DNA from: Nocardia uniformis NBRC 13702
GTDB lineage: Bacteria > Actinomycetota > Actinomycetes > Mycobacteriales > Mycobacteriaceae
Reading direction: 5' to 3'
NCBI RefSeq assembly: GCF_001613345.1
Contig: NZ_BDCE01000041.1
Coordinates: 18,002 to 82,001 of the forward strand
Length of the DNA stretch: 64,000 bases
The notes beneath the pieces are model-generated. The model ran no database searches, was not told the DNA's origin, and saw only the letters and a program-made list of their open reading frames with translations. Positions 7,709-17,253 of this stretch are shown piece by piece. Within the stretch, counting starts at the first letter, position 1; every line of letters starts with the position of its first letter. Position numbers and translations under genes: made by a program.

Positions 7709-9412
7709 TCAGCGTCTCGCCTCCCACCCTGCCGCCTCAGGCGCGATCGAGCCCGAGTCGGACACCGCCCCAACTGATTCCAGTGTCCGATTCGGCAGGT
7801 GCAGTCGCGGCCACTGCCGGATATCCCGTTGCAACTGTCGATCGTGCGTCGCCACGACCACCGCCGCGGCGGTGGCTTGCAACGCCTCGGTGAGTTCGTC
7901 CACCAGGCTGATGGACAGGTGGTTGGTCGGCTCATCGAGCAGTAGCAGGTGTGGTCGTGCGGCCAGGGCGCAGGCCAGGTCCAGGCGCCGCTGCTGACCC
8001 ATGGACAGCTCGCCCAGGCGTTTATTCGCATCTTCGGCCGCGAGCAGTCCCAGCTCGCCGAGTCCGATCACCTCGTTCTCCGCGAGCACACCCTCCGACA
8101 CCAGCCGCGCGGTGTGCGCGGCGAATACTTCGCGGGCCCGGCGCTGCGGCTGCCGCGCCGATTCCTGCCGCAGCAGTTGGATGCGCGCCCGACGGGCCCG
8201 ATGCACCCCACCGCCGGTGGGTTCCAGCGTTCCGGTCAGGACCTCCAACAGCGTCGACTTACCGGCACCATTCGACCCGGTGATCACCAGCCGGTCACCG
8301 GAATCGATTACCAGGTCCACCGGCTCACTCAGCCGCTGTGCCACGGTCATCTCCTCGACCCGGACCAGTGTCACGCCGGGGCGAGCAGGCATGGCGGGCA
8401 TGGCGAATCGCCGCGGCGGGGGTGGTCCGGGGACGCTGTGCCGGTCGAGGGCGTCCTGACGGCGATGTACGGCGCGGGTGAGCGCTCCGGCGCGGGTGGC
8501 GCGCTGATGTTTGCCGGTCCCCTTATCCGGCCGCCAGCCCGAGACCAGGCGGTCCTGTGCCACGGACAGATCCTCGGCGAGCCGTTCCGCCTCCGTACGC
8601 TGCTGCCGGTACTCCTGCTCCCAATGCTCCCGCTCGGCAATTCGACCCTGCCGATACCCGGCGTAACCACCGCCGTAGACGCGCGGGCGGCCGTCGCGGG
8701 TCGGATCGAGATCGATGATCGTCTCCGCCACATCGGCGAGCAGCGCCCGGTCGTGGCTGACCAACGCCACCCCACCGGCGAAACCACGCAGCTGCGCGGT
8801 CAGGAAAGCCAGTGCGGCCCGATCGAGGTGGTTCGTCGGCTCATCGAGGAGCAGGAAATCGTCTCCGGCCCCGAGCAATACGGCGAGCCGCACCCGATAG
8901 CGCTGTCCCACAGACAGAGTCGCGAGCCGACGCTCCCGATCGCTGATCGCGCCGAGCCCCTCGAGCGCCATATCCACCCGCCGATCGGCATCCCAGGCGT
9001 CGAGCAGCTGAACCAGATCCAGTGCGGCACTGTATTCCTCGTCCGCACCGGGCCGCTGGTCGGTGAGCGCCGCCGCGGCCGCGTCGAGTCGAGTCAGTGC
9101 CGCGCGCGCCGCGGCGAGCTGCTCGTCGATGACATCGCCAATGGTGCGCTCGTCGTGGTCGGGCATCTCCTGGGTGGCGAGGGCGAGCGTGCCGACCCGA
9201 TGCACCGTTCCGGCTTCGGGGGTGAGCATCCCCGCGAGCACATGCAGCAGTGTCGATTTACCGCGACCGTTCTCGCCGACAATCCCGCACCGCGATCGCG
9301 CCGACAGTTTCATATCCACACCGTCGAGTACGAGTTGGCCGCCGCGCTCCACGCGCACGCCCGAACAGGTCAGTTGCGCCCGCTCACCGGCAGGCTGAAT
9401 CCAGATGGTCAT
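7709..9412 (-). CDS. ABC-F family ATPase (antibiotic-resistance/ribosome-protection type)
   Basis: About 567 residues with two nucleotide-binding domains and no membrane segment. NBD1 has Walker A GENGRGKST, signature LSVGQR and Walker B LLLDEPTNHLD; NBD2 has GSNGAGKST, LSMGQQ and LLLDEPTNHLS. The interdomain linker is basic and Gln/Arg-rich, as in ABC-F proteins that enter the ribosomal E site. The architecture resembles actinomycete self-resistance proteins (TlrC/LmrC/VarM group), so protection against macrolides, lincosamides, streptogramins or similar drugs is plausible. The start is ATG 9412 (MTIWIQ) behind GGAGGAAGAAC; the frame is open upstream to 9490, but that part looks like leader. 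Drug-inducible control is likely (see the hairpins at 9489..9506 and 9524..9554). Confidence 0.88.
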   Translation of the reverse strand: MTIWIQPAGERAQLTCSGVRVERGGQLVLDGVDMKLSARSRCGIVGENGRGKSTLLHVLAGMLTPEAGTVHRVGTLALATQEMPDHDERTIGDVIDEQLAAARAALTRLDAAAAALTDQRPGADEEYSAALDLVQLLDAWDADRRVDMALEGLGAISDRERRLATLSVGQRYRVRLAVLLGAGDDFLLLDEPTNHLDRAALAFLTAQLRGFAGGVALVSHDRALLADVAETIIDLDPTRDGRPRVYGGGYAGYRQGRIAEREHWEQEYRQQRTEAERLAEDLSVAQDRLVSGWRPDKGTGKHQRATRAGALTRAVHRRQDALDRHSVPGPPPPRRFAMPAMPARPGVTLVRVEEMTVAQRLSEPVDLVIDSGDRLVITGSNGAGKSTLLEVLTGTLEPTGGGVHRARRARIQLLRQESARQPQRRAREVFAAHTARLVSEGVLAENEVIGLGELGLLAAEDANKRLGELSMGQQRRLDLACALAARPHLLLLDEPTNHLSISLVDELTEALQATAAAVVVATHDRQLQRDIRQWPRLHLPNRTLESVGAVSDSGSIAPEAAGWEARR

Positions 9413-9488
9413 GTTCTTCCTCCAGGCACAGCACACCCACGTCGATACGAAGAATCGGTAAGGGTGGTGTGCCCTGATCTGATGCGTC

Positions 9489-9506
9489 ACGCGCTCGATA
9501 GCGCGT
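9489..9506 (-). promoter_or_regulatory. Hairpin in the ABC-F leader
   Basis: Seven-base perfect arms (ACGCGCT / AGCGCGT) around a CGAT loop, 77 bases before the ABC-F start. A second pairing is possible closer to the start, between GGCACACCAC near 9470 and GTGTGCTGTGCC near 9430 (one mismatch). Drug-induced ABC-F genes of actinomycetes often have attenuated leaders, so this may be one. This is structural reading only. Confidence 0.35.
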
Positions 9507-9523
9507 CAGGACGTTATGGAAGA

Positions 9524-9554
9524 GTCCCGCGCACTCGCCGCGGCGGCGCGGGAC
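9524..9554 (-). terminator. GC-rich hairpin downstream of the methyltransferase gene
   Basis: Nine-base perfect arms (GTCCCGCGC / GCGCGGGAC) with a 13-base loop, between the methyltransferase stop at 9667 and the ABC-F leader. There is no clear U-tract, so it is a probable but not textbook terminator, or part of the ABC-F attenuator. Confidence 0.4.
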
Positions 9555-9666
9555 CCAACAGAATCAGAGGTAGAACTGGAAGCTCATGAGGTCCACGGTA
9601 ACAAGCCTCCCGGTGACCGGCCAGCGAATATTCCCGTGCCCGCCGTCACCGTCGGCACAATCACCG

Positions 9667-10749
9667 CTAGCTCCCCTTGCGTGCCACGAAATAGCTGTTG
9701 AACGGGTCGGCCTCGACGTGCTGAACATCGGTCTCGGTGAATCCGGCATCGCGGAGCATGGACTGGGCCAGCTGCTCACCCCACACGGTGCCGAGGCCGT
9801 CACCGCCCAGTCCGAGCGACACCGACATGCAGTGCAGGGTGGACACGGTGTACAGGAACGAACCGAAGGGGTGTTCCCGATTGTCCTCCAGATGGCTGGA
9901 TGCCTGGATATCCACCATGAGGAAGACACCGTGCTTGCGCAGTCCGCGTGCGATCGCGGACAGCACCTGCGCCGGATGCGCTTGGTCATGGATAGCGTCG
10001 AAGGCGGTAATCAGGTCATATGCCTCGGACGCGGCGAGTTCCGCGACGTCCTGGACCACGAAGTTCACATTGGTCAGACCGAGCTGCTTCGCCTCCGTAC
10101 GAGCCGCCTCGAGTGCTTCCGCCGAGAAGTCGTAGCCGGTGAACCGGCTGGCCGGATACGCCGCCGCCATGACATTGATGGCATGTCCACGGCCGCAACC
10201 GATATCGGCGACATCGATGCCCGCACGCAGCCGGTCGGGCAGTCCGGGCACCATCGGCACAATGACATCGACGAGCGCGGAATCGGATACCGCCGCGCTC
10301 TCCTCGGCCATGTAGTCGTGGAACCGGGGATAGTCGCTGTAGGCGAGTCCGCCCCCGTCGCGGAAGCAGTCGACAATCTTCGGCTCCACCTCCCCCATCA
10401 TCGACACGACTCCCATCGTGCGGGCGATATTGCTGGGTCCCGCAGCACGGGTCAGGCAGGCCGCGTGCTCGGGTGGCAGCCGGTAGGTTTCGGCATCGGC
10501 GTCGTAGTCCACGATCCCGGATACGGTCATCGCCCCGAGCCATTCCCGCACATAGCGCTCATCGAGCCCAGCGGTCTCGGCGATCCGGGCACCGGTCGCC
10601 GCCGGCATATCTGCCATGACGTCGAACAGCCCGGTCTGGTGGCCGACGCTGAGCAATAGCGCCGTGCACGCGTTGTTGAGCACCGAAACCATCCGTCCCG
10701 CGAACTCCTCGACGGGAGCTACGACAGTGGATTGATCGACCGTGGTCAT
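9667..10749 (-). CDS. Rv2258c-like winged-helix/methyltransferase protein
   Basis: A 360-residue protein from ATG 10749, behind GAAAGAGGTGG. The N-terminal third is a winged-helix dimerisation region ([21 protein letters not shown]). The C-terminal part is a class I methyltransferase with motif [10 protein letters not shown] and the strand-2 region GYDFS. This arrangement matches the mycobacterial Rv2258c family and O-methyltransferase-like proteins. The substrate is unknown; a small hydrophobic metabolite is likely for this fold. The frame extends to 10824 but lacks a better start. Confidence 0.85.
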   Translation of the reverse strand: MTTVDQSTVVAPVEEFAGRMVSVLNNACTALLLSVGHQTGLFDVMADMPAATGARIAETAGLDERYVREWLGAMTVSGIVDYDADAETYRLPPEHAACLTRAAGPSNIARTMGVVSMMGEVEPKIVDCFRDGGGLAYSDYPRFHDYMAEESAAVSDSALVDVIVPMVPGLPDRLRAGIDVADIGCGRGHAINVMAAAYPASRFTGYDFSAEALEAARTEAKQLGLTNVNFVVQDVAELAASEAYDLITAFDAIHDQAHPAQVLSAIARGLRKHGVFLMVDIQASSHLEDNREHPFGSFLYTVSTLHCMSVSLGLGGDGLGTVWGEQLAQSMLRDAGFTETDVQHVEADPFNSYFVARKGS

Positions 10750-10901
10750 GACCACCTCTTTCTCGTCGCCCCCGGCGGCTGTCGAACCTCGACAGCTTGG
10801 GCACCGGGCGGCACGACGTCTCACGCGGAGATACGCCGATTCCGGAGTTGAGGTTCACCACTGCCCGACACCGACGGCTCGGTGCCCACCTCGCTACTGC
10901 C

Positions 10902-11294
10902 TCAACGCAATTCGTTGATGCGGGTACGAGCCGCCGCCCACGACAGCGGAATGTCCGCGGGTCCGGCGGTCGAATCGATGAAGTTGGGGCTTCCGACACG
11001 ACCCTTCATATCGGACAACATCTCCGCATGCGAACCACTGCGGACGAAGGCCTCCATTGCCTCCTTGTCCGACCACGCGGACAGGGTCCAGAACGTCTTC
11101 GACAGCAACTTGGCGTCCAGGCTGTAGCCGACGCAACCGGGAGCGGTACGCAGTTGGGTTCGAATCTTCAGCGTCCAGCGCAGGAACCTCGGCACATCGC
11201 TGTAGCGAATCAGCGGCAGCCGGGAAGTGAGGACGTGCAGCTGTTCCCCTTCGACCGGCTTATGCACTCCAGAGGACCAGGGCAGTACAGGCAT
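10902..11294 (-). CDS. DUF3291/antibiotic-monooxygenase-fold protein
   Basis: A 130-residue ferredoxin-like alpha/beta protein. The block LPLIRYSDVPRFLRWTLKIRTQL, then FWTLSAWSDKEAMEAFVRSGSHAE, is characteristic of dimeric ABM/DUF3291 proteins that bind small ligands or haem. No catalytic residue can be assigned. The methyltransferase gene lies downstream on the same strand (153-base gap), so common expression is possible but unproven. Confidence 0.75.
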   Translation of the reverse strand: MPVLPWSSGVHKPVEGEQLHVLTSRLPLIRYSDVPRFLRWTLKIRTQLRTAPGCVGYSLDAKLLSKTFWTLSAWSDKEAMEAFVRSGSHAEMLSDMKGRVGSPNFIDSTAGPADIPLSWAAARTRINELR

Positions 11295-11389
11295 GAATTC
11301 TATCCCCTCAATGGCATTGAGCCAGACAATGATCGGCTATATGTAACCAGCCATGGAGCACCCTCGCGACCTGACCACGGCATCGCGAT

Positions 11390-13015
11390 TCAGCCGAAAG
11401 GTGAACCGTCGCCATCGCAGCCGGCGCCCGCGGGCGGGAGTTGGGCGGAGAACAGGTATTCGCGCTTGACCCGTTCGGCGCAGGTGCTGGGCACGTACAT
11501 GCTGCTGTGGCCCGCTCCCTCGACCACCACTACCTGCGCGCGGGCGAGTTGGGCGGCTCCGGCTTCGGCGCCGTGCAGCGGGGTCGCGGGATCGAATCGA
11601 CTGTTGAGCACCAGGATCGGGGCGGCGGTGCGGCGATTCCAGGGACCGGTGTAGCGGTCGGCGTCGCGGGCCTGCCAGAACGCGCACGCCATGGTGTTGA
11701 AGACGCCGATCCGGCCGAAATAGGGCACCCGCTGGTCTTCCGAGATCGCGAACCGGCTGTAGACGGTGGGGTCGGTCGGGACGGTGCTGTCAGTGCATTG
11801 GATGGAGTAGAACGCTTCGGTGCGATTGCCGGTATAGGCCGCGCTGTCGGCGATCGGCAGGATGCCCGGCAGGGTCGTGCCGTCATCGAACAGCGCCTGC
11901 AACAGAACGGCGAGGTCCGGATAGGTCGACGGCCGCGACAGATCCGAGGCCGCATTGACTATCTGGGTATAGGTCCACGGTTGACCATTCACCCGAATCG
12001 GTGCCAGTCGCGCTCGTTCGGCGAGCGCTCGCCATTTCAGTGCGGGATCACCGGCAGCGAACGCGCATCGCGGACCTGCGGCCTCGCATTGCCGCAGGAA
12101 GGCGTCGAAGGTGGCGGCAATGCCGTCGGCCACCTGTTGGCGGGTATCGAGCGGAACGGTGGCGCCTTCCGCGCCATGGCCATTCGCGCTGCCCTGAAAG
12201 TCCATCGAGCCGTCGAACACCATCGCGCGTACCCGGCCGGGAAACATATTGGCGTAGGTCGCGCCGACCTGGGTGCCATAGGAAATGCCGTGATAGGACA
12301 GCTGCCGATCGCCGACCGCGCGGCGCAGTAGCTCCAAATCCCGAGCGGTATTGGCGGTCGAGGCGTGTTCGAGGATCGGGCCGGCGAGTTGCGCGCATCG
12401 GTCCGCGAGTTCTTTATTGCCGGCGTAGAAGGCGGCTTCGCCGGCCGGGTCGCCGGGCATATCCGGCATGGAACCCAGAAAAGCCAACTGCTCCTCGGTA
12501 TTCGGGAAACAGCGGGTCGGCGCACTGCGTGCCACCGCCCGCGGATCCCAGGAGACGATGTCGAATCGCGACCGCAGCTCCTCGGAGAACAGGAAAGGCC
12601 AGCGCGCCCGCTCGCGTAGTCGATCGATTCCGGACGCGCCCGGACCGCCGAAATTGACGAATAGCGTGCCGATTCGCGCATTCGGGTCCGCGGCCGGCAG
12701 TTTGATCAGCGCCAGGTCGATCGGATCGGCGTGCGGCTGCCGGTAGTCCAATGGCACCGACGCGGTCGAGCATTGGAACCCGTCGGCGCAGTCCGCCCAG
12801 TGCAGCGTGGGCGTTTCCGCCGATTGCGCGAGCGGATCGAGATACGGATCCGCGCCACCGTCCGCCGTTGCGGGCACCGCCACCCCGAATGCACCGGCGC
12901 TCAGTACGAGTGCGAAGGCGACGATTCGGATTCGGATTCGGTGAAAACTGCTGCGTCCCAAACGCAGAACCAAGTCGATAGCCTTCCGAGCACGGACGAA
13001 CGTATGCCCGTACAC
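11390..13015 (-). CDS. Exported alpha/beta-hydrolase, TAP-like (S33 tripeptidyl aminopeptidase family)
   Basis: About 540 residues. A long basic n-region and hydrophobic segment (IVAFALVLSAGAFGVAVPATA) form a Sec signal. The mature part has the oxyanion loop NFGGPGASG, nucleophile elbow GISYGT, Asp in NSRFDPATP and His in GAGHSS, the catalytic triad of the SlpD/TAP family with its C-terminal TAP-like domain. It probably cleaves peptides or esters outside the membrane. The frame is open to GTG 13060, but that codon lies inside the terminator hairpin at 13041..13074, so GTG 13015 is preferred; a later TTG is possible. A paralogue lies at 27629..29116. Confidence 0.85.
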   Translation of the reverse strand: MYGHTFVRARKAIDLVLRLGRSSFHRIRIRIVAFALVLSAGAFGVAVPATADGGADPYLDPLAQSAETPTLHWADCADGFQCSTASVPLDYRQPHADPIDLALIKLPAADPNARIGTLFVNFGGPGASGIDRLRERARWPFLFSEELRSRFDIVSWDPRAVARSAPTRCFPNTEEQLAFLGSMPDMPGDPAGEAAFYAGNKELADRCAQLAGPILEHASTANTARDLELLRRAVGDRQLSYHGISYGTQVGATYANMFPGRVRAMVFDGSMDFQGSANGHGAEGATVPLDTRQQVADGIAATFDAFLRQCEAAGPRCAFAAGDPALKWRALAERARLAPIRVNGQPWTYTQIVNAASDLSRPSTYPDLAVLLQALFDDGTTLPGILPIADSAAYTGNRTEAFYSIQCTDSTVPTDPTVYSRFAISEDQRVPYFGRIGVFNTMACAFWQARDADRYTGPWNRRTAAPILVLNSRFDPATPLHGAEAGAAQLARAQVVVVEGAGHSSMYVPSTCAERVKREYLFSAQLPPAGAGCDGDGSPFG

Positions 13016-13040
13016 CTTGCCACACCGCCGGGTATGTCCG

Positions 13041-13074
13041 ATGCCTCGGAATGCGATCACGCATCCCGAGGCAT
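13041..13074 (-). terminator. Terminator hairpin after the Ag85-like esterase gene
   Basis: Fifteen-base arms (13041..13055 and 13060..13074) pair with a single mismatch around the loop ATCA. It sits in the 94-base region between the esterase stop at 13155 and the hydrolase start, and probably ends the esterase transcript. It has no strong T-tract, as is usual in high-GC actinomycetes. Confidence 0.6.
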
Positions 13075-13154
13075 CGCGTATTTCCGAGCGTCAACCGATT
13101 TCCCCTGCGCACAGCCGGTTTCGACGCCGGACGGTGGCGGGGCCGCTGGACGTG

Positions 13155-14156
13155 TCAGTGCGCGCCGAGTGCGTCGAGGATCATCGGGCGTGCGTTCGCG
13201 AGACCCTGCCGCCAGTAGGGCCAGGTGTGGGTCCCATTGCCGATCTCGATGCGAGCGCCGATCCCCAGCGCCGCGACCCGATCCCGGAATATCTGGGCGG
13301 CGGTCATCGTCATCGCTTCCAGGGCCATGGCGTTCACGGTGTTCACGGCGCCGTACGGCAGGTCCGGTGGACCCGGCATCCCATTGCCCGACGAGACGTA
13401 CATCGGCAGTCCGCGCAGCCGCTCGGCCTGCGCGGTGGCGTCGTTGCGGCTCCAGGCGGGATCCCCGGCCGGTCCCCACATATCGTCCACATTGAACTGG
13501 CCCTCATCCCACATGGCGGCGCGCATCGCCTGATTCCACATCGGGAAGGTCGGGTTCACGAATCCCGAGAAGGATCCGGCGAACCGGAACTGGTCCCGGT
13601 GGTGGGCGGCCAGCACCAGTGCGGCATTGCCACCCATGGAGGCCCCGACAATGGCCTTATTGGTGCGCGATACGCCGTACCCCGCCAGGAAGTCCGGCAG
13701 TTCCCGGGTCAGGAAGGTTTCCCACTTGTAGGTGATCGGTTGACGATTGGTACTGCTGGAGCGGTACCAATCGGTGTAGAAGCTGGACCGCCCGCCGACC
13801 GGGAATACCAGGGTGACGTTGTCATTGGCGAACTGGCGCAGTGCGTCGGTATCGGATGTCCACTGGCTGTGGTCGTTCGGTGCTCGGAGACCGTCGAGCA
13901 CATAGAGGGCAGCGCCGCCACCGCGAGCCGCCCACTGCACCTGGATTTTGATCGGCCCCATACTCGATGGCACCCAGAGCTCTTCGTAACCGCCTGCCGG
14001 TGCGCGTAATACCGGTGCGTGGATCGGTGCCGCGGGCGCCGCCGCCGCGCCCACCGATGACACGAGTACGGCCGCCGCAATGACCGTGCAGGCCTTCCCC
14101 AACCAACCGCGAATTGCCCGTCGGCGACCGGATCGCGCTGCCATGTCCACCCGCAT
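13155..14156 (-). CDS. Exported esterase of the antigen 85/mycolyltransferase family
   Basis: About 333 residues from ATG 14156, chosen because GGTGGGAGTT precedes it (ATG 14171 is the alternative). The signal peptide ends near AAAAPAAP. The mature protein has the Ag85 alpha/beta fold: APNDHSQWTSDTDAL, VFPVGGRSSFYTDWY, WETFLTRELPDFLA, nucleophile GASMGGNA, and a His in NGTHTWPYW. The family transfers mycolic acids between trehalose and the cell-wall arabinogalactan, so the gene supports a mycolate-containing host. Paralogues often differ in activity, so mycolyltransferase is likely rather than certain. Confidence 0.88.
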   Translation of the reverse strand: MRVDMAARSGRRRAIRGWLGKACTVIAAAVLVSSVGAAAAPAAPIHAPVLRAPAGGYEELWVPSSMGPIKIQVQWAARGGGAALYVLDGLRAPNDHSQWTSDTDALRQFANDNVTLVFPVGGRSSFYTDWYRSSSTNRQPITYKWETFLTRELPDFLAGYGVSRTNKAIVGASMGGNAALVLAAHHRDQFRFAGSFSGFVNPTFPMWNQAMRAAMWDEGQFNVDDMWGPAGDPAWSRNDATAQAERLRGLPMYVSSGNGMPGPPDLPYGAVNTVNAMALEAMTMTAAQIFRDRVAALGIGARIEIGNGTHTWPYWRQGLANARPMILDALGAH

Positions 14157-14491
14157 AACTCCCACCATCATTCCAGGTAAGTTACCGAAACCCCCTGAAT
14201 CCCGCTGTCGCTCAGGTCAATTTGCGCAATTGCGCCCCCGGTTTCGGCACGCCTCCACGGGCTGCCGACGCCGCAGGCCGTCCCCGTCTTGCCCGACAAG
14301 TAACCGACGAGACTCGGACCTCTCTGTCGACCCGCGTTGCTGCCGGTGCGCTCGGTCACCCGATAGCGGCAACGAAGTACCACCAGCGAATCTCGGATGA
14401 AAGTGATGCTGGGATAACGCAATAGGTAGATTGTGCGCTACGGTCGGGCGTGTTTGCGCGAGTGCGCCCGACTCCGGTGTAGCCGACAGGA
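14157..14491. other. Divergent intergenic region between esterase and conservon
   Basis: 335 bases without a convincing gene. The palindrome TTGCGCAA lies near 14222 and related TTGCGC-type motifs recur near 14451, just before the conservon. The region must carry promoters for both directions. I see no clear sigma-70 -35/-10 pair. Confidence 0.4.
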
Positions 14492-15883
14492 TTGACGAAA
14501 CCCCATATGGTTGTGATGTTTCTCTGGATACTCGTTCCCCTACTTGTGCTCGCTGTGGCTGCGGCGGGATACACGGCGATAATGCTGCGCGCCGAGCGTG
14601 CCCGCGCCGACGGCTTGGCCGCCCAGGTGCGCGGCTGGGAGCAGTTGCTCGAACAGCTTGTCCGCAAGACCCTCCCGTCGGTCACCGAGTCGGTCCGCCG
14701 CCCCGGGATGCCCATGACCGGGATGGAGATCCCGCCCGGCCTGGAGCAGTCGACCATCGCGCCGCTGGTCTGGCAAACCGTCGAATGCTATGCCGATGAT
14801 CTGCGGCTGCTGTGGGCAGAAGCGTCCGATCAGGGCAGGCGGGAGACCGAGGCGGAGGCTCGTCAGGCAATCACCAACGCCGAGCAGGCCGTCCGCTCCG
14901 AAGCCCAGGGCGCGTCGCGGGATGTGACCGCCGCGGCGGTCCGGTCGTTCGGCACCTCGGTGGTCAGTCTGGGCGCCGATGTCGGCAAGGTGGTCAGTGC
15001 CGCGTTGCGCGAGCATCGCGACGACGCGGTGTACGAGACGCTCATCCGCATCGACCACAGCGTGCAGCAGATGATCCGGCAGGCGCAGTCGTATGTGATT
15101 GTCAGCGGTGGGCTGCCCGGCCGCCGTTGGCCGCAGCAATCGGTGACCGATGTGGTCGGTGGCGCCACCGGCCGCGTACGTGACTACCTGCGGGTGCGCG
15201 CGATGCAGGGCGACCGCGTGGTGGCCAGCCGCGTGGTGGAGCCGCTCGTGCACTCCGTGGCGACGCTGCTGGACAACGCATTGCGCTACTCGCCCCCTAC
15301 GTCATTCGTCGATATCAGCTTCCAGGAGGGCCACCACGGGGTGACCATCCTGATCGACGATGCCGGGGTGCGGATGAGCCAGGAGCAGTTGGAGGACGCC
15401 CGCCAGGTACTCGCCGGCGAGCGCGCCGTCGATATCCTCGAGCTCGGCCCCGCGCCGAAGATCGGCTTCCCCAGTATCGCGGCATTGGTGCGGCGGTACG
15501 GATTCAGTGTCTACGTCGACGGCCCCAATATGTACGGCGGCGTCCGGGCGATGGTGTACATCCCCGAATCGCTGCTGGTGGCCCCACAGGACGTCAAGGA
15601 ACAGCCCGCGGTGGCCTCCCCGCCCGCGGTGCTCCCGGTGGACGGAGGACCCGTGACCGATCCCGATGTCGCCGCGGCCACCACCGCGAGCGGACTGGCG
15701 AAACGGCGGCGGCGCACGGTGGCCACGCCGAGTGTGCAATCGCCCGCGCCCACTCTCCAATCCGCCCCGGCTCCAACGCTCCAACTAGCTCGACCCGATA
15801 TCGCAGCGGCGTGGCACAGCGGCTCGGTCAGTGGCCGCACCGCCGCGGCCGAAGCCGACCAGACCGAAGGGATGATCTCGTGA
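14492..15883 (+). CDS. cvnA: Conservon sensor-kinase-like membrane ATPase (CvnA)
   Basis: A 463-residue protein with one N-terminal membrane helix (FLWILVPLLVLAVAAAGYTA), a coiled-coil-rich middle, and an HATPase_c domain (about residues 245-360: N-box LLDNALRYSPP, then DDAGV). The N-box is normal, but a clear phospho-accepting His box is not evident, as in other CvnA proteins. The tail is Pro/Ala-rich. It is the first gene of a conservon and probably holds the roadblock protein and GTPase at the membrane. The start is either TTG 14492 or ATG 14507; neither has a good ribosome site. It overlaps the next start by four bases. Confidence 0.88.
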   Translation: MTKPHMVVMFLWILVPLLVLAVAAAGYTAIMLRAERARADGLAAQVRGWEQLLEQLVRKTLPSVTESVRRPGMPMTGMEIPPGLEQSTIAPLVWQTVECYADDLRLLWAEASDQGRRETEAEARQAITNAEQAVRSEAQGASRDVTAAAVRSFGTSVVSLGADVGKVVSAALREHRDDAVYETLIRIDHSVQQMIRQAQSYVIVSGGLPGRRWPQQSVTDVVGGATGRVRDYLRVRAMQGDRVVASRVVEPLVHSVATLLDNALRYSPPTSFVDISFQEGHHGVTILIDDAGVRMSQEQLEDARQVLAGERAVDILELGPAPKIGFPSIAALVRRYGFSVYVDGPNMYGGVRAMVYIPESLLVAPQDVKEQPAVASPPAVLPVDGGPVTDPDVAAATTASGLAKRRRRTVATPSVQSPAPTLQSAPAPTLQLARPDIAAAWHSGSVSGRTAAAEADQTEGMIS

Positions 15884-16335
15884 ACTCACCGACAGCGGCC
15901 GACCCCCTCAACGCGACACCACCGGCGAACCTCGCCGACGGCCCCAACCGCCTCGGCTGGATGCTCGCCGAACTCGATGTGCCCGGGGTCCGATTCTCGG
16001 TGCTGCTCTCCGAAGATGGTCTGCGGATCGCGCACTCGGGCAATATCACTCGCGATAACGCCGACCGGTTCGCCGCGGCCGCATCGGGTTTGCGCTCTCT
16101 GGGTAAGGCGCTCGGCGAATTCTGCGGCGGTCTCGGCGACAATGTGCGCCAGAATGTCACCGAGTACGACCAGGGCATGATCTTCATTACCGCCGCGGGC
16201 GAGGGTGCGGTACTCGGCGTATCTACCACCGCCGAGGTCGATGTCGCGCTCGTCGCGCATCGGCTCAATGAGCTAGCCGCCCGCGTCGGCCACGAGCTAG
16301 GCGCTGTGCCGCGTCGAGGCGGCGCCCGGCCATGA
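15880..16335 (+). CDS. cvnB: Roadblock/LC7-domain protein (CvnB)
   Basis: A 151-residue protein from GTG 15880, overlapping the upstream TGA (GTGA). The roadblock/LC7 fold covers about residues 23-135 (LGWMLAELDVPGVRFSVLLSEDGLRIAHS and the GEGAVLGVST strand). Such proteins bind and regulate small Ras-like GTPases, here the CvnD homologue encoded two genes downstream. Confidence 0.9.
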   Translation: MNSPTAADPLNATPPANLADGPNRLGWMLAELDVPGVRFSVLLSEDGLRIAHSGNITRDNADRFAAAASGLRSLGKALGEFCGGLGDNVRQNVTEYDQGMIFITAAGEGAVLGVSTTAEVDVALVAHRLNELAARVGHELGAVPRRGGARP

Positions 16336-16676
16336 CCGGGCCGCGGCGTGATCCCGATCTTGTCCGGGCGTATGTGCGCACCGGTGGGCGTTCGCGTCCC
16401 ACCCAGCAACTGGACCTCGTCACCGTGATTCTCGCCGACGGCGTACCACTGCAGGGCGGCTCGCCCGACGCGCGTCGGATCTTCGCGCTGTGCCATCAGG
16501 CTCTATCGCTCGCGGAGATCGCCGCCCACCTCGACCTGCCGCCGTCAGTGGTGAAGATCGTCGTTTCCGACCTGCTCGACGGCGGTCACCTGATTACCCG
16601 GACGCCCGAGCATGCTCTGCCGGACGTCAGTTTGTTGGAAGAGGTACTGAATGGGCTCCGCGCCCTCGCGGTCTGA
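16332..16676 (+). CDS. cvnC: DUF742 conservon protein (CvnC)
   Basis: A 114-residue DUF742 protein beginning MTGPRRDPDLVRAYVRTGGR, with a winged-helix-like C-terminal part (LCHQALSLAEIAAHLDLPPSVVKIVVSDLLDGG). It overlaps the roadblock stop (ATGA) and, by 26 bases, the GTPase start. It is the third component of the membrane heterocomplex described for Streptomyces conservons. Confidence 0.9.
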   Translation: MTGPRRDPDLVRAYVRTGGRSRPTQQLDLVTVILADGVPLQGGSPDARRIFALCHQALSLAEIAAHLDLPPSVVKIVVSDLLDGGHLITRTPEHALPDVSLLEEVLNGLRALAV

Positions 16677-17253
16677 AGTCGACTACCTGCCCGCCACTAT
16701 CACCAAATCGGTCAAGCTCTTGGTGGCGGGCAACTTCGGTGTCGGCAAAACCACCTTCGTCAACAGCGTCTCGGAGATCAAGCCGCTGCGCACCGAAGAG
16801 ACGATCACCGAGAACAGTATCGGTATCGACGATGTGGCCGGCCTCCGGAACAAGACGACCACGACGGTCGCCATGGACTTCGGCCGTATCACGCTCAATC
16901 CCGAACTAGCCCTGTACCTTTTCGGCACTCCCGGCCAGCAGCGTTTCGTCCCGCTGTGGGAGGAGCTGGCGCGCGGTGCGCTCGGCGCGCTGGTGCTCGT
17001 CGATACTCGGCGCATCGAACAATCCGATGAGGTGCTGTCGGTGCTCGAGGAGCGCGGGGTGCAGTACTCGGTGGCGGTCAATGAATTCGAGGGTGCGAAG
17101 CGGTATCCGCTCGCCGAGATCCGCGATGCGCTCGACCTGGCCGAGGGCACCCCGCTGACCGCCCTGGACGCTCGTGATCGACGCACCTGTGTGCAGTCGC
17201 TCATCACCCTCGTCGAGTTCTTGTTTCATTCGCGTCAGGAGACACGCATTTGA
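16651..17253 (+). CDS. cvnD: Conservon Ras-like GTPase (CvnD)
   Basis: A 200-residue GTP-binding protein. The P-loop GNFGVGKTT is near residue 30, the switch II-like FGTPGQQRF near 92, and the base-specificity motif appears as VNEFEG instead of NKxD, a deviation typical of this subfamily. It acts as the switch of the conservon signalling complex. It overlaps both neighbours, giving tight translational coupling. Confidence 0.9.
   Translation: MGSAPSRSEVDYLPATITKSVKLLVAGNFGVGKTTFVNSVSEIKPLRTEETITENSIGIDDVAGLRNKTTTTVAMDFGRITLNPELALYLFGTPGQQRFVPLWEELARGALGALVLVDTRRIEQSDEVLSVLEERGVQYSVAVNEFEGAKRYPLAEIRDALDLAEGTPLTALDARDRRTCVQSLITLVEFLFHSRQETRI

Noticed and set aside
7949..9589. 546-codon plus-strand open frame
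   Set aside because: It is antisense to the ABC-F gene, whose motifs are complete; its own translation has no domain and is His/Gln/Arg-rich, as high-GC shadow frames are.
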